NCBI RefSeq assembly: GCF_030035675.1
Contig: NC_084482.1
Span: 75,305,120-75,369,119 of the forward strand
Direction: 5' to 3'
Origin: Rhineura floridana
Lineage: Eukaryota; Chordata; Lepidosauria; Squamata; Rhineuridae
DNA: 64,000 nt
Under the pieces are notes generated by a model, which was not told where the DNA came from, made no database searches, and was given only the letters and a program-made list of their open reading frames with translations. Made by a program: the position numbers and the translations under genes. Shown here piece by piece: positions 44,036-56,830 of the stretch; positions within the stretch are counted from its first letter, which is position 1, and the number at the start of each line of letters is the position of its first letter.

Positions 44036-44727
44036 TCTCTGCTAGCTTGCTTTTGGAAGGGGGGTGAAGGACACTCCAGGAAATGTTTGTGCAAGACAAG
44101 CACAGCAAGACAAAAATATGATGTTGCTTAATTATTTTCTCATAAATGTTTTAAAACTGATGGGTACAGGAACAATTCCCCCCCTCCAGTTTTAGTGTGT
44201 AATTGAGGTAGAATTGACATTTCTCAGTGAACAGGTATGGGTGAGGATGCTGAGCAACTGCTGGATGCTGAATTTAGTCCCACCCACAGACTGGAAGTAT
44301 TCATTTCCTGTTCAACCTATCCTTCTTGGCATTAGGTTAATCAGGAGGTGATTTCAGACTTCAGACTGTGAGGGACTCTACTAAATCATACGCAAAAAGA
44401 GGACACACTGATCAACCTCAACCTCATTATGTTGAAATGGAGAGTGATGCTGTTTAAATGATGGGGAAGTTTTGAACAAGCTGGTTCAAGTGACCACCCC
44501 CTCTTTCTAACTAGTAGCATGCCCTATACCTTAGTGGATAAATGAGGGGGTATTACAAATTAGTGGACTTGTAGTATTGGCAGGAATAGGGAGGGTGGCT
44601 TGGGCATCCACAGACACACTCTTTAGCTACCTGGATACAAAGAAAAAAATTAGAGTATGAAGAAAAAATTACCACCTTCAAGAAATCCATAGATTGTGGA
44701 AAACGTTGGGAACCTTAGTATTACTAT

Positions 44728-44851
44728 TCACCTCATTACAACAACTTTGTGGGGAAGGCTAGGCTGACCCAAGTTCACCCAGCAAACTTCATGGCTGAGT
44801 GGGGATTTGAACTTGGGTCTTCATACTTCATAACCGCTATGCCACACTGTC
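44728..44851 (-). mobile_element. Sauria-type SINE fragment
   Basis: The complement reads cagtgtggcatagcggttat at the head, then gttcaaatccccactcagcc as the B box, and atgaagtttgctgggtga as the core. It is diverged, without a BovB-like tail. Confidence 0.7.
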
Positions 44852-47511
44852 TTTCAGTCTGGTTGAAATTTTTGAGCAGTCTCCAGCTCATTGCAGTAGT
44901 CAAGCCTTTAGGCGGCCAAATCCTTGGTTTACAGAAATTGGCACAGTTGACCCACCAAACAAAAGGCACTCCTTTCCACAGATGCCCCCTGACCTTCTGG
45001 TAAGAAGCCACCTCTTCCCTTGAACAAAACAAAATAGCCTATCAGGTGAGAGATGGCAGGCATGTGTGGTGAGGCTCTCACATTGGCCAAACCCTCCAAG
45101 TCAACAGGATATCATCGATGCTCAGACCAGACAGCGTAGGAACTGATGTGCTCTGCTTACATTTCTTAAAAGTATGTGACAAAGGCAGACTCCTAGATAA
45201 TTAACTTTGTCTCAGAAGGGTTTGATCCTTAGTCTTGTTCCTTACAGTGTCTGTTTAGAGATCTTTAGTGGACTGTTTCTCCTCCCCACCCACCCCGCCT
45301 CTTGGAATCTGTCTCACTGAGCACTGATAAGCAGTTGTATGGATTGGACCTTCTAGGGAGCCATAGGTGAAGTGCAGAGGAGCCACATTCCAGACTGGCA
45401 AGATGGAGGCTGGAGGTGAGGGGGAGTGGGAGCCTGAGTAGCCAGGGGAAGAATACAGGCTTGAAATCTATTACACCAGCCCTCTGAGGCCAAAGGAGGG
45501 GTGTTGTGAATGAGTAGCCCTGATCTTAGTTCCGGGGAAGGGGGAGGGAAATCTGACTGGATCAGTGGAATTGAGAAATGGAGATCTTTTCCACTCTAAT
45601 GTGAGGTGGCTCCAGTTTGGGCCTAAGCAAGGGACTTAGGAAGGTGAAGAATGGCTTTGATGTACTAACTGGCTTCTACAGGCTGATAATTTAAGAAAAG
45701 GTAGGCCTTTTGATTATAACATGCTCTTCAGTCTAGTTTAACATAATCCTGTCTGGTTACTCTTCCTTGTCTTGACCTCTGTGGGCTTGCACTGTGGCAG
45801 GTCAGAACTGGTAGTAATTCAGGTTTATGTTCCTTTAGGGAGAGAATTTTATTTCTGTTAGGGCTGTTTGTACAAGGCCCTAAATATTTGTGAAGATGGT
45901 AACTATGGGACTGAGTTCTTTGAAGTGGAACTTGGCAAATGGTGTGTTCACATTTTGAATTCCTGTAGTGAAGAAATAGCATTATTAGCAGGGCCAGTTA
46001 ATGACCCAGGAGCCTATTCATTCAATTATTTTAGCAATGATTGTGCAGAAGGGTGGTAGTTAATTCTGAACATCTTTATATTGAGATGTTACAGTGGGAA
46101 GCGTGTTGTAGTTCATTTACTGTTGAGAGAGATGTTTTTTCTAAGAATTGCAGGAAACTGAAGTCAGCTTTTCTTCTTTTAAGCATGGAATGCTGTGCCA
46201 GTTCTCCATGTATCAAAAGCAGTACTCTGGTGCTATGAAGAAGTAGGCTGCGGAGCTTGAGCTCTGTTGAGAAGATGTGTGCAATGTTAAATTAGGCTTT
46301 TTTGGAAGGGAGGATGAGTTTGTGGACTTGTTGGCAGACTGGAATGGGAATTTTGGGAAGGCATGGAAGATAAAGAAAGAAGGAGCAGATCAGTCAAGAT
46401 ACAAGGTGAAAAAGAAGACGGAAGTGCCATTAATCTTAGAAGAAATATGTTTTATTGTCTAGTGAATTTTGCTAAGGATGTGTTTAAAGAAAAACAAAGC
46501 AAATGGAAATATATAAAAGTGGAATACTACTGGAAAGTCTGGGTTTCATAAAAACTCTTATTATAGGTCTTAATCTCAGTTCTTTCTTTTGCTATACTTG
46601 TGCAGTATATAGATGATTTATTTTTATGGCTAGGAGAGAACAAAAAAGATTACACAGGCAAAATTGTCAATCTTGTTCAGCATCAGGGCCATACTGAAAA
46701 TATTTTCTGTAACTGGGGCAGCAGTCAGTCGTACATTTATAGTCAGTAGCCATTATATGGGAGGATCACCAGCTAACTTCTGAATTTTGCTTGTACAGGC
46801 ATAACTGATAGGACCTTTTCTAGAAAATTTCATATGTTAGACTGGTAATGTTACATTATTATAACTTCAGTCTTTCCCTGTAATTGTCAGAACAATATTA
46901 GGATAATAATGCTTAGGTGAAATACTACAGAGTGTTTAAATTTTGTAATCCATCAAAAAGATATTGGAATTAGTGGAACAGGCAACACTTTTAAGGAGTT
47001 TTGGTAATTTAATTTAGGAACTTGCAACATGTCTGCAGTAATGTGATCTTCTCATATGACTTTCCATTGCACTAGTTTGCTTCCTAAGGCAGACTCCCTG
47101 GGGTTCACTTCAAATGAATTGGTAGCTTGTGATACAGTTGTATTGCTTGACTCGGTGTCCATTCAGCTTCCAAGAGCCAATGTATGAATAGGATGCTGAG
47201 TGGAAGGCTTTATACATCCTTCTAACATTTAGTGCTTATTCTTTATTCTTTTTAACGTAGGTTGAGAAGTGACAGATTGAGAAGCATGATTTAATTCCAG
47301 CTGTGCTCCTCCCATGTCATGAACCAGCATCTGTGAACTACTACAGATGAAGGGAAAAGTTCAGAGGACACTTGACTGCAGAAAAGAGTTTTTAGAGGGA
47401 TATGTGGCTCTTGATTCATAACCCAAAACCATTTGGTGTGGTCCAGCCATCAGAGGGGGATGTTACACATGGTTTGCAAATATGGTATGCTGTTGAAGAT
47501 TGGTGTACCAG

Positions 47512-47571
47512 TTTCAGAATGTCTGACTCATTAATCAGAAGCAAGAGATGCTTGAGTCAGACATTCTGAAA
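47512..47571. repeat. Perfect 19-bp inverted repeat with 22-bp loop
   Basis: Arms 47512-47530 (tttcagaatgtctgactca) and 47553-47571 are exact complements, separated by 22 bases. The transcript of either strand would fold into a 60-nt hairpin of microRNA-precursor size. No terminal repeat or target duplication makes it an obvious MITE. Confidence 0.85.
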
Positions 47572-48456
47572 AACCATGGGGCGCATATGCTTATTCTGTC
47601 ACACAGAATTATTGGCAGTGGACCCTTTGTGCTCTTTGTACAGTTGTTACTTCATTTGGGGAAGAAGAGAATTGATGGTTATACCTTTTGTAAATAAGCA
47701 TATATTCTCTCGGCATTAATCACAAAATACATGAGCATAAAAGACATGGGTGAGCTCAGAAATTGCATCAGTGTGTGAAAATGTGTGGAAGCACTAATGT
47801 TGGAGTTGTAATATGTGTCACTATGCCAGAAGATATTCATGCTGGGGAAAATCTCACTTTACAAACATTAGCACATACATGTGCCTCTTGAGAGTAAACC
47901 TGTGGCATTACAGCTGTATGGTAAGAGGGTGTGAAGTGCATATAAGGGAATAAGATCTTGGAAAGTGGAATGCTTTTTAGCAGTGCATTATGTGTAACCA
48001 GATGCTAAAATATGGGAAACAGTCTGATCCTAACAACGTATGTTTGGAAGTAAGCCGCTTCTGAACAATGAGAGATCCTTAACATGTAGGTAAACTTTAC
48101 AGAGCCTTGTAGGATAGAGGGTGCAGAGAAGGATCGGTCTCAAATTCCAACTGATTGTTGCAGGAGCTATATTGGTGTCTTCATCTGCTCTTTTGCAGTC
48201 CTGCTCACAAGGCGTGATCACTTTGAGAGAGGAACTGATTTCAACTGAAAAATGTCTTTCCTTGCTCTTCTCCATATTTAAAGCACTATCTGTCAGAAAG
48301 GGAAGAAAATGCATTTATAGAAAACACTGTGAAAACTACATATATGAATCTTATTAACATGTATTTTTGTGAGTTCTTAAGATACAGTTTATCATGACTT
48401 ATACATATTGTACACATCTTCCTATTGCTGTGAGTCACACTGTTTTTATACTGAGT

Positions 48457-48609
48457 CTTTAGGCCAGAGAAGGGGAACCCGTGGCCCTCCCAATGTTGTT
48501 GGGCTCTGACTCCCATCTGTCCCAGTCAGCATGATTCATGGTCAAGGACCATAGGTTTGTAGACCAGCAACATCTGAAGGGCCACATGTTCCCTGTCCCT
48601 GCTTTAGGC
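48457..48609. mobile_element. Palindromic hAT MITE, copy 5, with perfect 8-bp target duplication
   Basis: The element at 48465-48601 begins cagagaaggggaacc and ends ttccctgtccctg. It is flanked on both sides by ctttaggc (48457-48464 and 48602-48609). This copy assigns the whole six-copy family to the hAT superfamily. Confidence 0.85.
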
Positions 48610-49741
48610 TTCATGTTGTTTCAGGGGGGGGTTGGGGGGTGGGGGGAATGGACAACAGTGGTGCTCTTTGACAGAACTGCTTTCTTATGTTGTACAGTTG
48701 CCTGCTGCGTTGAGGCTGAAATCGACTCGTCCAGCCTGGTTGTGAAAAACATGCATGTGAGGATGTGAAAGAATCATTTTGGGATTCAGGCTTGCAGAGA
48801 AATAAACTGATGTTGCTGTGAAGTTTTTTTGGGGGAGCCACATAATTGTCTCCTATCAGAGTAGATGTACCTTGTGTTAGATGAGAGACCCCCATTTTCC
48901 ATGGGATATCTCTTGATTGCATTGTCAGTTTTTAAACATTGTGTGGAGACTCAGCACAGCCAAGGCTATAGCTTTCCTGAGTAGCTTAGGCTTTTTACTG
49001 GCTTAGTTGCAAGCCTGTATTAACTATGCAGCCCCTGCTACCATGTTACATTTGTAGATATACAACTCTGCTCCAATTCTGATGTGCTGCTCTAGGTATT
49101 GATGTGCTGATGCTGCAGACATCAGGATAAGGCTGTGTCAATAGTTCTTAAACAATATTTTCCAGTGAACATATCTGACTCTTTATTTGGTAGTGGTTTG
49201 GAATTTTTGATATGGAAGGCAGTTTCTTACACATTACTGCAATGCTTTATCATATTATTTGCATCTTAAAAACTAAGATAACTCACCTATTCTCCTTCCA
49301 GTCTGTCATTAAAGTTCCCAGGCGTGATTTAAGGATTGCCTGGTACTCAGCAACTCTCTGTTAGGGGAACTTAAAGATGCTGCTTCCCTCCCACCTTGCT
49401 TTTAACGCAGGCTATGAGCACACTAGTCGCCTACAGCAAAACATTTCCGTTGGCCACACCTGGAGTTGGAATGGGTTGATCTACCGATCAGTTACGAAAT
49501 CTCTCTGAAACAATTAAAAAAATGCACTCAAGCTGATCCCACCAGGTTTTACAGTAAAAAGGGGCGGGGTAACTGCCATTGTGTGCCCGTGTTTTCAGAG
49601 GTGGAGATGGACTGGAACTGGCAGAACAGTGAGTGTGTCTCTACCCACAGTCTGCCACTGCTCTTTTCTGATTTTTGTGTGCTATTTGCTACTTGTTGTT
49701 TGTGGTTTTAATGCTTGGGACTTTTATGTATCATGATCCAC

Positions 49742-50683
49742 CTCATGAACAATTCTGGTTGTTGAAGTTGAACCCTGATAAGACCGAGGTACTACTTGTG
49801 GGGGACAAGAGAAGGTTGGGCGACATTGACCTGAAGTTCAACGGGGTGAGTCTACCCCTAAAGGACCAGGTCCGCAGCCTTGGGTTGTGCTTGATTCCAG
49901 GCTGTCCATGGAGGCTCAGATTTCGGCAGTGAGCCGGGCAGCCTGGTACCAACTACACCTCATACAAAGGCTGCAACCCTACCTTCCTGTTCACCAGCTC
50001 CCACTAGTGGTACACGCCCTGGTCACCTCTCGTTTGGACTACTGTAATGCGCTCTACGTGGGGTTACCCTTGAAAACGGTCTGGAAATTACAACTGATAC
50101 AAAATGCGGCCGCTCGACTACTTACGAATAGTCGCCGCCGAGATCACATCACACCAGTGTTGTTCGACCTACACTGGGTACCAGTTGTTTTCTGAGCCCA
50201 TTTCAAGGTGTTGGTATTGACCTTTAAATCCCTACATGGTTTCGGCCCAGTTTATCTCACGGAGCGCCTTCAACGCCACCAATTATGCCGCCCGACAAGA
50301 TCGGCCACACAGAGCCTTCTCTCAATCCCGCCAACAAAAACAGCCAGATTGGCGGGTACAAGAGAGAGGGCATTCTCAGTGGCGGCCCCCACTCTTTGGA
50401 ACTCTCTCCCACAAGATCTCCAGCACGCCTCTTCCCTAAATGTGTTTCGGAAAGCCTTAAAGACCTGGCTCTTTCAGCAGGCCTTCGGGGTATCCGGGGA
50501 GGGTTAATTGTTATAACTGTAATGCCTCCTGCCCAGTTTTAATATTGTTGCTGCAGATGTATTGTTTTTATATTGTATTACTGTATTTTATCAATTGTAT
50601 TTTAACAATTTTGTAAGTCGCCTAGAGTGGCCATTGGCCAGATAGGCGACAAAGAAATTAAATTTATTATTATTATTATTATT
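49742..50683 (+). mobile_element. L2-type LINE 3' part
   Basis: The reverse-transcriptase C-terminal half runs from LKLNPDKTEVLLVGDKRRLG (near 49768) through [20 protein letters not shown] (50013) and [16 protein letters not shown], ending near 50507. The 3' UTR has gtcgcctagagtggccattg and a (TTA)n tail at 50665-50683. A few frame changes and stops occur. It is closely related to the copy at 36325. Confidence 0.92.
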
Positions 50684-53600
50684 GGTTAAGAGGCAGGGTT
50701 AAATATGACACATGCAATAAAAAAACCTGGTATGCTTTAATTGAGAAGTATTTCTCCATGCGTAGCATTTCTCCATTTCTGCGTAGGATCTGCATGTTTC
50801 TAACCACTTTTCATTTTTAGGGAAATATTCCAGGCTGCTTGGAATTGCAGAGAGTCCTATTGTACCAGATAATTCTTTCAACCAATTAGGGTGATCCAAG
50901 TTCCCAGGGAGTCAATTTAACTGATTATTCACTCCCAACATCCGACAGATGAAGTTGGGTTCATTGAAACGTAGCGCAGAACAGAAGGAACTCTTGTACC
51001 GTTAAAAAAAATGTTTGAAACGTCCACAAATCCCAAATATCCATTTTCCCATCTGAAAAGAGAAAGGGATGTTGGGAGGATGTCTTCATCTCACTCCCAA
51101 GTTCTGAGATCCAGTTCTAAAGAGTGTTGTGACAGCCCAATAGGTGCAGTTGGAAGAGGATAAAACTAAGTATATTCTGGTATTCAGCTTACATAATGAG
51201 AAAATTGGTACTATTACCTATCGATTTGGTACAGTTAAAAGATATACAATGATGAGATGAGCTTGGAAACGGTGATACATTCAAGCTTTTAAAATAAAGA
51301 CATATTCCATTTTGTACGTAACAAAGCTGTTGTTGATGCAATTTGATTTTACCTGCTTCTTCGGGTGCAGTGGCCCAGGACAGGTTAACCGCATGTTCAG
51401 GGTATATGAAGTAGTTTTATGGGCTCAATATGCTGAATTTTGCTTGCCAGAGACCAACTCTGAGCAGCTAAAGAGTTGTCCATGTGTAATCTAGAAGCTT
51501 TTCTTCTAATGCGAATAGCAGGTATGGAGCCCTCGATCCCGATTAGGACTGTAGGGTGTGTGGGTAAAACGTTAAGGCCCCTATTCTGCCAGGGTCCCAA
51601 TCCATATTGGATTCCTGTGCCTGCTAAATTACTTAAAAACAGTTCATGCAATTCCTAACTGCGTGAATTGCATCTCATATGCCAGTCATTTTAATGGTTT
51701 CCTTGCACATATGTCTTTGCAGGCAATTGCATGTTCTCTTTGAGGTTTGAAAGGATATGCCACCTCTGATCATGGAGGTAGAATATATCCACGCTGTTTC
51801 CTTCAAAAATTGTATTTGGCAAAGACTAATCAGAACTTGGATGTAGCAATATTAGATAAAGGTATTATGGGCATATATTGAGTATTTATTCCTACAGGCC
51901 AGCGGCTCTCGGCCGAAACCCACCGTTCACTTAGCTTTTCTAGTTAGATCTTTTCTATCTGGTTGGGCTGTGGTCAGCATCTTGCATGCCTGCCTCTGGG
52001 GTGAAGGGCAACCAGCTAAGTCAGGGAACATACAGAGAATTGCTGAGGAGGCAGAATACCTCAAGCACTCTTCCACCTGCCCTGTCCGTGTTCCATTCCT
52101 TGTCTTACACAACCATTGCTTTTTGCCGCTCTGGCTGGTTGAATGTATTCCAGCATGCTCATTAGAAAATATTTTAAGCTTTTGTGCTGAACCCATCAGA
52201 GATTTGCCTCCTGGGATGACAAAAAAAAAGTTCACCTGATCTAATGAAGACTCACCTGCACAATGCTTAACCCTTTGTGCGTCTTCAAAGGTGGGAGCCT
52301 GTTCCTTTTTAATGCAATGAATTAAGTCTCCTCACCACTTGTGATCTAGGGAGCCTGGTAACTTGTCTGTATTTTGTAGGTCTACCCTTCTCAGTATTTG
52401 GTTTTCACTACTGCCTACAAGTCAAAGCCTAGGAAAGGAATTGGTTGCTCCACTACTTCTGCTCCATAATATGTCTACTTTGACCTGGATTGATTTACCT
52501 GACCTGTAGTACTGTGAAGAAGAATCACAAATCCTATCCTTTGCTTTGCTTCCAGAAATGGCTGTGGTAAATATTTTACTGGTAGCAGATCTTATTTAGT
52601 GTGCACCCAATGGATTAATAGGATGAGTGCTAATTGTGAAGTTTTGTCTTTTTGGTTAGGGCTGCAAAAATCACTTGGTTATCTAGAAATGGTATGCTTT
52701 AAACTTTCAAAGTGTTTTCCAGCAATGTGAGAAGTTATTCTTCCTGGGTTAATTGCTGGTCTACCTTGCTCAGTAAGTAGTCTTTGGCGGCAGGCAAATC
52801 TGACTGCTCTCAGAAGTAACTGTGTTCTTGTTTTGTGATTTGAATGGAGATGATGTGCTGGCCTGTGGGGAGGCTTGCTGAACATCTTGAAAATGCTGAG
52901 CAGCAAAGGGATCCTCTTTGTATTCTTAGCTAATAGTTCAGAGTGAGTCCTTAAGCTGGTGCATCTCAACCATTTCAGCACAGAGAACGGACAATGGAGG
53001 AGTGCAGTTTCCTCGTGGACAACCTTTTGTGCATGTTGTGTGGCATGTCTGCACAGATGCAAAGTTGGTAGCCTGTTCCTTTAAGGGCTTTGTACAAACC
53101 TGGCACCACTTCAAGGCTGTTCCTTTGGGGCTTTTCCTGGAACAATACTGCCAGCTACCCTGCTGCTGTGCTTGCACTGCTTGCCCTGTAGACTGTATCT
53201 GAATCATGAGCCAGCTCTGCTTTGAGGGATGACGGAGAGTTGTAGCGCTGGAGGAATCAACTATGCAATCTGAGTCTGTATCTGCACTGAAAACATAGGG
53301 AGCAGGAGTGCCGTCTGGAAACAGTGAACTGATATGGATACTGAACCCAGTAGTCCTCGAAGTACATGGGAAGGTGACTCCGAATTCAGCTTCCAGTTTT
53401 GGACTCAGCTTTTCCTGTGGATGCACTTGTTTGGCCGGCTGGTCAGCTACATCTTGCGTAGTTTTGGGGGGCTAAAGCAATAACTCCTTCCTGTCCCTTA
53501 TACTTTGTTTGGTTTCTGGAGGTCCACTGTAACATCTGATTCTTGTCTTGAATCTAGGGCTCTTTGGCAAACAATTTTCTGAGAAGGAGATACCTTCCCA

Positions 53601-54742
53601 GTGCATACCTTTCTCCTTCCCACCCTCCATTCTTTTCTGTTCTGGGTGGCCTCACCTAAGAAAGGCTGCTTAACCTTGAGATAAGGACAAAGCAAGATAC
53701 TGGTTTTTCTTCTAATATTGTTGCACACTGGACTGTGCAGTAATGTGTACATCTTTTGCTTCATTTGCATGATATGACCTTCAGAACTCACTGTTACGGT
53801 GACTGCCATTGTTCCAGTGATTCTTCACGTTTTGAATGCTGCAGTTGTGTATAGAAAGGGAGATACCCCTCTTCAGAATGTAGAGCATCCAAAGGTATAA
53901 GGGCTTGAATAAGTGCCTTATTTGTACTTTTTGTCTTGTGGACTTCACCCTGTCTTATCCATCTACAACACCAGTGATTTGCTTTGGGGTTTTACAGTTC
54001 CATCAGGTTATCCGAACATCTCTCCTCCCTGAACTGCTGTTGCTTTCTGTTAAAGACATCCTGTTATGGAAAATTGGGGGGCTTCCCTACTTGACAAGAT
54101 CCTTATTTGCTCTACCTTCAGCCCTGAGGGCAAAAGGGATTCAGACACTCTGTGAGCTATTTTAAGCCTCATTGCATGCTCCTAGCTAGTGCTGATCTGG
54201 CAGGCCTTCCTCCCTCTGTATTAATCAAATCTGCCCACTCTAATCAGCTGTGTGAGTGACCAGGCTCTCTGTATTTCTAAACACAGAGAATATGGAATGA
54301 ACTGTCTCAGAGCCTTTCTGGGCATAGTGTGGGGATTGGGAAATTCTGGTGTGTGTGTGGATGGCTGTCCTGGAGAGCTGCAAAGCGGTTAGTGAACTGA
54401 CCTGAGTGTTTTGGTCTAGGGAGTTGAGTTTGATGGAAATTCTCTTCTGCTTAGAAGTCGAGAGCAGTCGGCTCAAGCCAAATGCCTGTCTCAATCACTT
54501 GGAGGGGAATGTAAAGAGCTCTGCTGAATCTGGGACTGTGTCTGCTCTCCAGTTGCTGCCTTTACCCCTCTTTTCCTGTTGTGGGACAGGAAAAGCAGTG
54601 TCCCTTCCCGTACCTGTTGGCAAATAGCAATGACTAAAGAGAGTGCTCTCCTGGATCCTGACTGAGCTGCTTGACTGTGTTTACCCCGAGAACCGAGCTG
54701 GGGCAGAAGAAAAGAACTGGCAATAAAAACGAAAAGGGAAAC

Positions 54743-54932
54743 ATGAACCATGGAGCTGAGGTGAACTCTCGAAACTCCAGCAAGAACAAAGGGTGTAAGA
54801 TGTCGGCGCTACAGAAACTGGAGAGTCTGGCAGGACGGCTCTTTTACTGGGGGCCGCGGAGTGATGCAGGGATACCAGATTGTGGGGAGGCAGCCTATGA
54901 ATCTGAGCACACTGCAGCCTGGAATGAGCAGA
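54743..54932 (+). CDS. PRKACA: PRKACA alternative first exon, C-beta-2-like long N-terminus
   Basis: It encodes MNHGAEVNSRNSSKNKGCKM, then SALQKLESLAGRLFYWGPRS, DAGIPDCGEAAYESEHTAAW and NEQ, 63 codons plus one base, then gtgagt. The human PRKACB C-beta-2 exon has 62 codons with ALQKLEGFASRLF and SEHTALWDRS at matching positions. The terminal A plus TG from exon 2 gives ATG (Met), as in C-beta-2, before KEFLAKAK. The exon lacks the Gly2 myristoylation signal, and its helical ALQKLESLAGRLF segment is amphipathic. ATG 54743 has A at -3 and gives the family length; an in-frame ATG at 54671 would add 24 residues, and one at 54800 is internal. No CpG island is present, which suggests a tissue-restricted promoter. 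Confidence 0.85.
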
Positions 54933-55373
54933 GTGAGTTTGACAAGTGAGCATGGTTTCGAGGGGTGCCAGAATCAGTGGGTTCCCTTGAGGCTCTGCTC
55001 ACGAGCAACTGCTGTTTGTTATCTCTCAGTGCATGCATGTTTGTGATTGAGTGTGGAACAGGACACTTAAGTACACCTCTAATATTTTTCAAAGAAACCC
55101 ACAAATGTCTGTAACTATAGTTCTGATAGCTACTTTGGCTGTGGCCATTGTCAACCTCATTTCTCATGCTAAGCTGTCTAGCTATAAAGTGTAGGTTGCT
55201 TTAGTGAGACTGTGGCTTCCTGGTGTATAGCTTTGATTTTGGCCTTAGAGCAGCCCGGTTGGTTCTCAAAAGTCCACTGTCACTAACTCTTTCCCACTAC
55301 TGGTTATAAAGCTATTAGGACCCGATGAATTGCCTTCATGAGCTTTCACTCGGCAAGTGTCTATTGCATAGAG

Positions 55374-55508
55374 TAGAGATGCAGAACCTGTGTCCCTCCA
55401 GGTGTTGGACTTCAGTTCCCATCAACCCCAGCCCAAATGGCCAGTGGCAAGGGTTGATGGGAACTGTAGTCTAGCAATATCTGAAGGGCCAAAGGTTCCC
55501 CATCCCTG
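55374..55508. mobile_element. Palindromic hAT-like MITE, copy 6
   Basis: The left arm (cagttcccatcaaccccagc) and right arm (gggttgatgggaactgtagt) are near-perfect complements, and the ends tagagatgcagaacct and aggttccccatccctg match the family terminus. It lies 440 bp downstream of the alternative PRKACA exon. Confidence 0.75.
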
Positions 55509-56191
55509 ACTAAGAATATGTAGTTGGAGCATTCCTGGGTGTTCTTCCACATTTGGGGGAGAATTGCAACTTTTTTGGAAGTTGTTGGCAGATGTCATTA
55601 AGAAGCAAATTTTCTTTGTCCATGCATGTTACAAAACTCTGTTCCCATTGTGACCACTTTTCCTCTGGCCTCTCCACCTGATATGTTGTCACTTTATCCT
55701 GTAAATGTCTGGTCAGAGTTGTTGACAAAGGGAATTTCAGTTCGAAGCTGACAGAGCAACGTGAGTGAAAGTCATGGGCTGGTGCTCATTGCTTTTTTCT
55801 CTTTCCTGCTACCACCCGTCAAGGTTGTCGTTTTGGTTCTTGACTTAGTGTGAGTCATATTCTATTTCTATGACTGGCTGTATCTGGATCTTGATTTAGT
55901 GCAGTGGGGTGTAAATAGATGGTAGGCCTTCTATTGTGCTGTCTGGACTATACTGCTTCCTCTAAGGCAGAAGGGGGGGAATGCAGTCTGTTCTTGGATC
56001 CTCAAGTATGTTTAAACAAAGCTGTCACAATGTTTTGGCAATGCCGCTTGGTCTAAAATAGAAGCTTGGAGAACATCTGATGCCAGATTCTTCTTTGGCT
56101 CCTTTAATCTTTTGGCATTGGCACCTCCTCAATGCTGCATCTGAGTGCATTGCATGTGAAGGAAAGTGCTCAAAACCAACAGCAGCATATT

Positions 56192-56241
56192 CTAGAAAGG
56201 GATATTCTAGAATATCCTAGAAAGGGATATTCTAGGGCCTA
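56192..56241. repeat. Short tandem repeat, period 25
   Basis: ctagaaagggatattctag occurs at 56192 and again 25 bases later at 56217. It is a small local duplication containing its own ctag/atattctag palindromes. Confidence 0.8.
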
Positions 56242-56259
56242 GTAGCCAGGGGAACTATT

Positions 56260-56830
56260 TATCATCCGTGATACATGTAGATTCTGTTTAACATCTACAT
56301 GAAGCCAGTGGCAGAAGTCGTCTGTAGTTTTGGGTTGCGGAGTCAAGTCATCGGTATGCTGATACTTGCCCCTGTCTCCTAGGGGGCCACTTGAAAGGCT
56401 GTCAAATATCCGTGACAGACTGGATGGGGTGCAACATACAAACTTAACTTAGACAAAAGAAGTAGCGTTGGTAGGTGGACCATCTGATTTGGGATTGGGT
56501 TTACAGCCTATTCTGCATGGGATTGTACTTCCCCTGAAAGCAGGTGCATAGTTTGGGGGTAATTCTCAATTTGGCTCTTCAGTTTTGTCCTTCCTGACAT
56601 AGGTGACCCTTGCCTCAGTCATTCCTGCTCTAGTGACCTCTGGCTTAGAGTATTGTAGTGCTTTTATGGGGGGCTGCATTTGGAAGCTCAATTGCATTTG
56701 GAAACATGCTGCAAAAAGTGTTTGGAAACATGCTGACGTGAGCAAGGTATTTTGAATCTATAGCATTAGTTCTACGTGATTTGCACTAGCTGCTACTTAG
56801 TTTCCAGGGTAAACTGCCTTGAACCCTCTT
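56260..56830 (+). mobile_element. Degraded L2-type LINE fragment
   Basis: The residual translation includes GGPSDLGLGLQPILHGIVLP, then LKAGA, near 56475-56545, and later TSGLEYCSAFMGG. These correspond to the L2 segment between the YADD box and the C-terminal LDYCN motif. Many stops are present. Confidence 0.7.

Noticed and set aside
46277-46551. Two overlapping short frames rich in Lys/Glu
   Set aside because: I considered a LINE or host exon. No family motif or splice context was found.
46600-46730. A short QYIDDLFLW-like translation resembling a reverse-transcriptase YxDD box
   Set aside because: Only about 30 residues resemble an RT, with no flanking RT motifs or repeat ends. It could be an old retroelement fossil or chance, so it is not annotated.
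52938-53426. A 162-codon minus-strand open stretch in PRKACA intron 1
   Set aside because: It is the longest unexplained open frame there, but the translation is low in recognisable motifs, shows no splice signals or Kozak context worth noting, and matches no family I know. Chance is likely.
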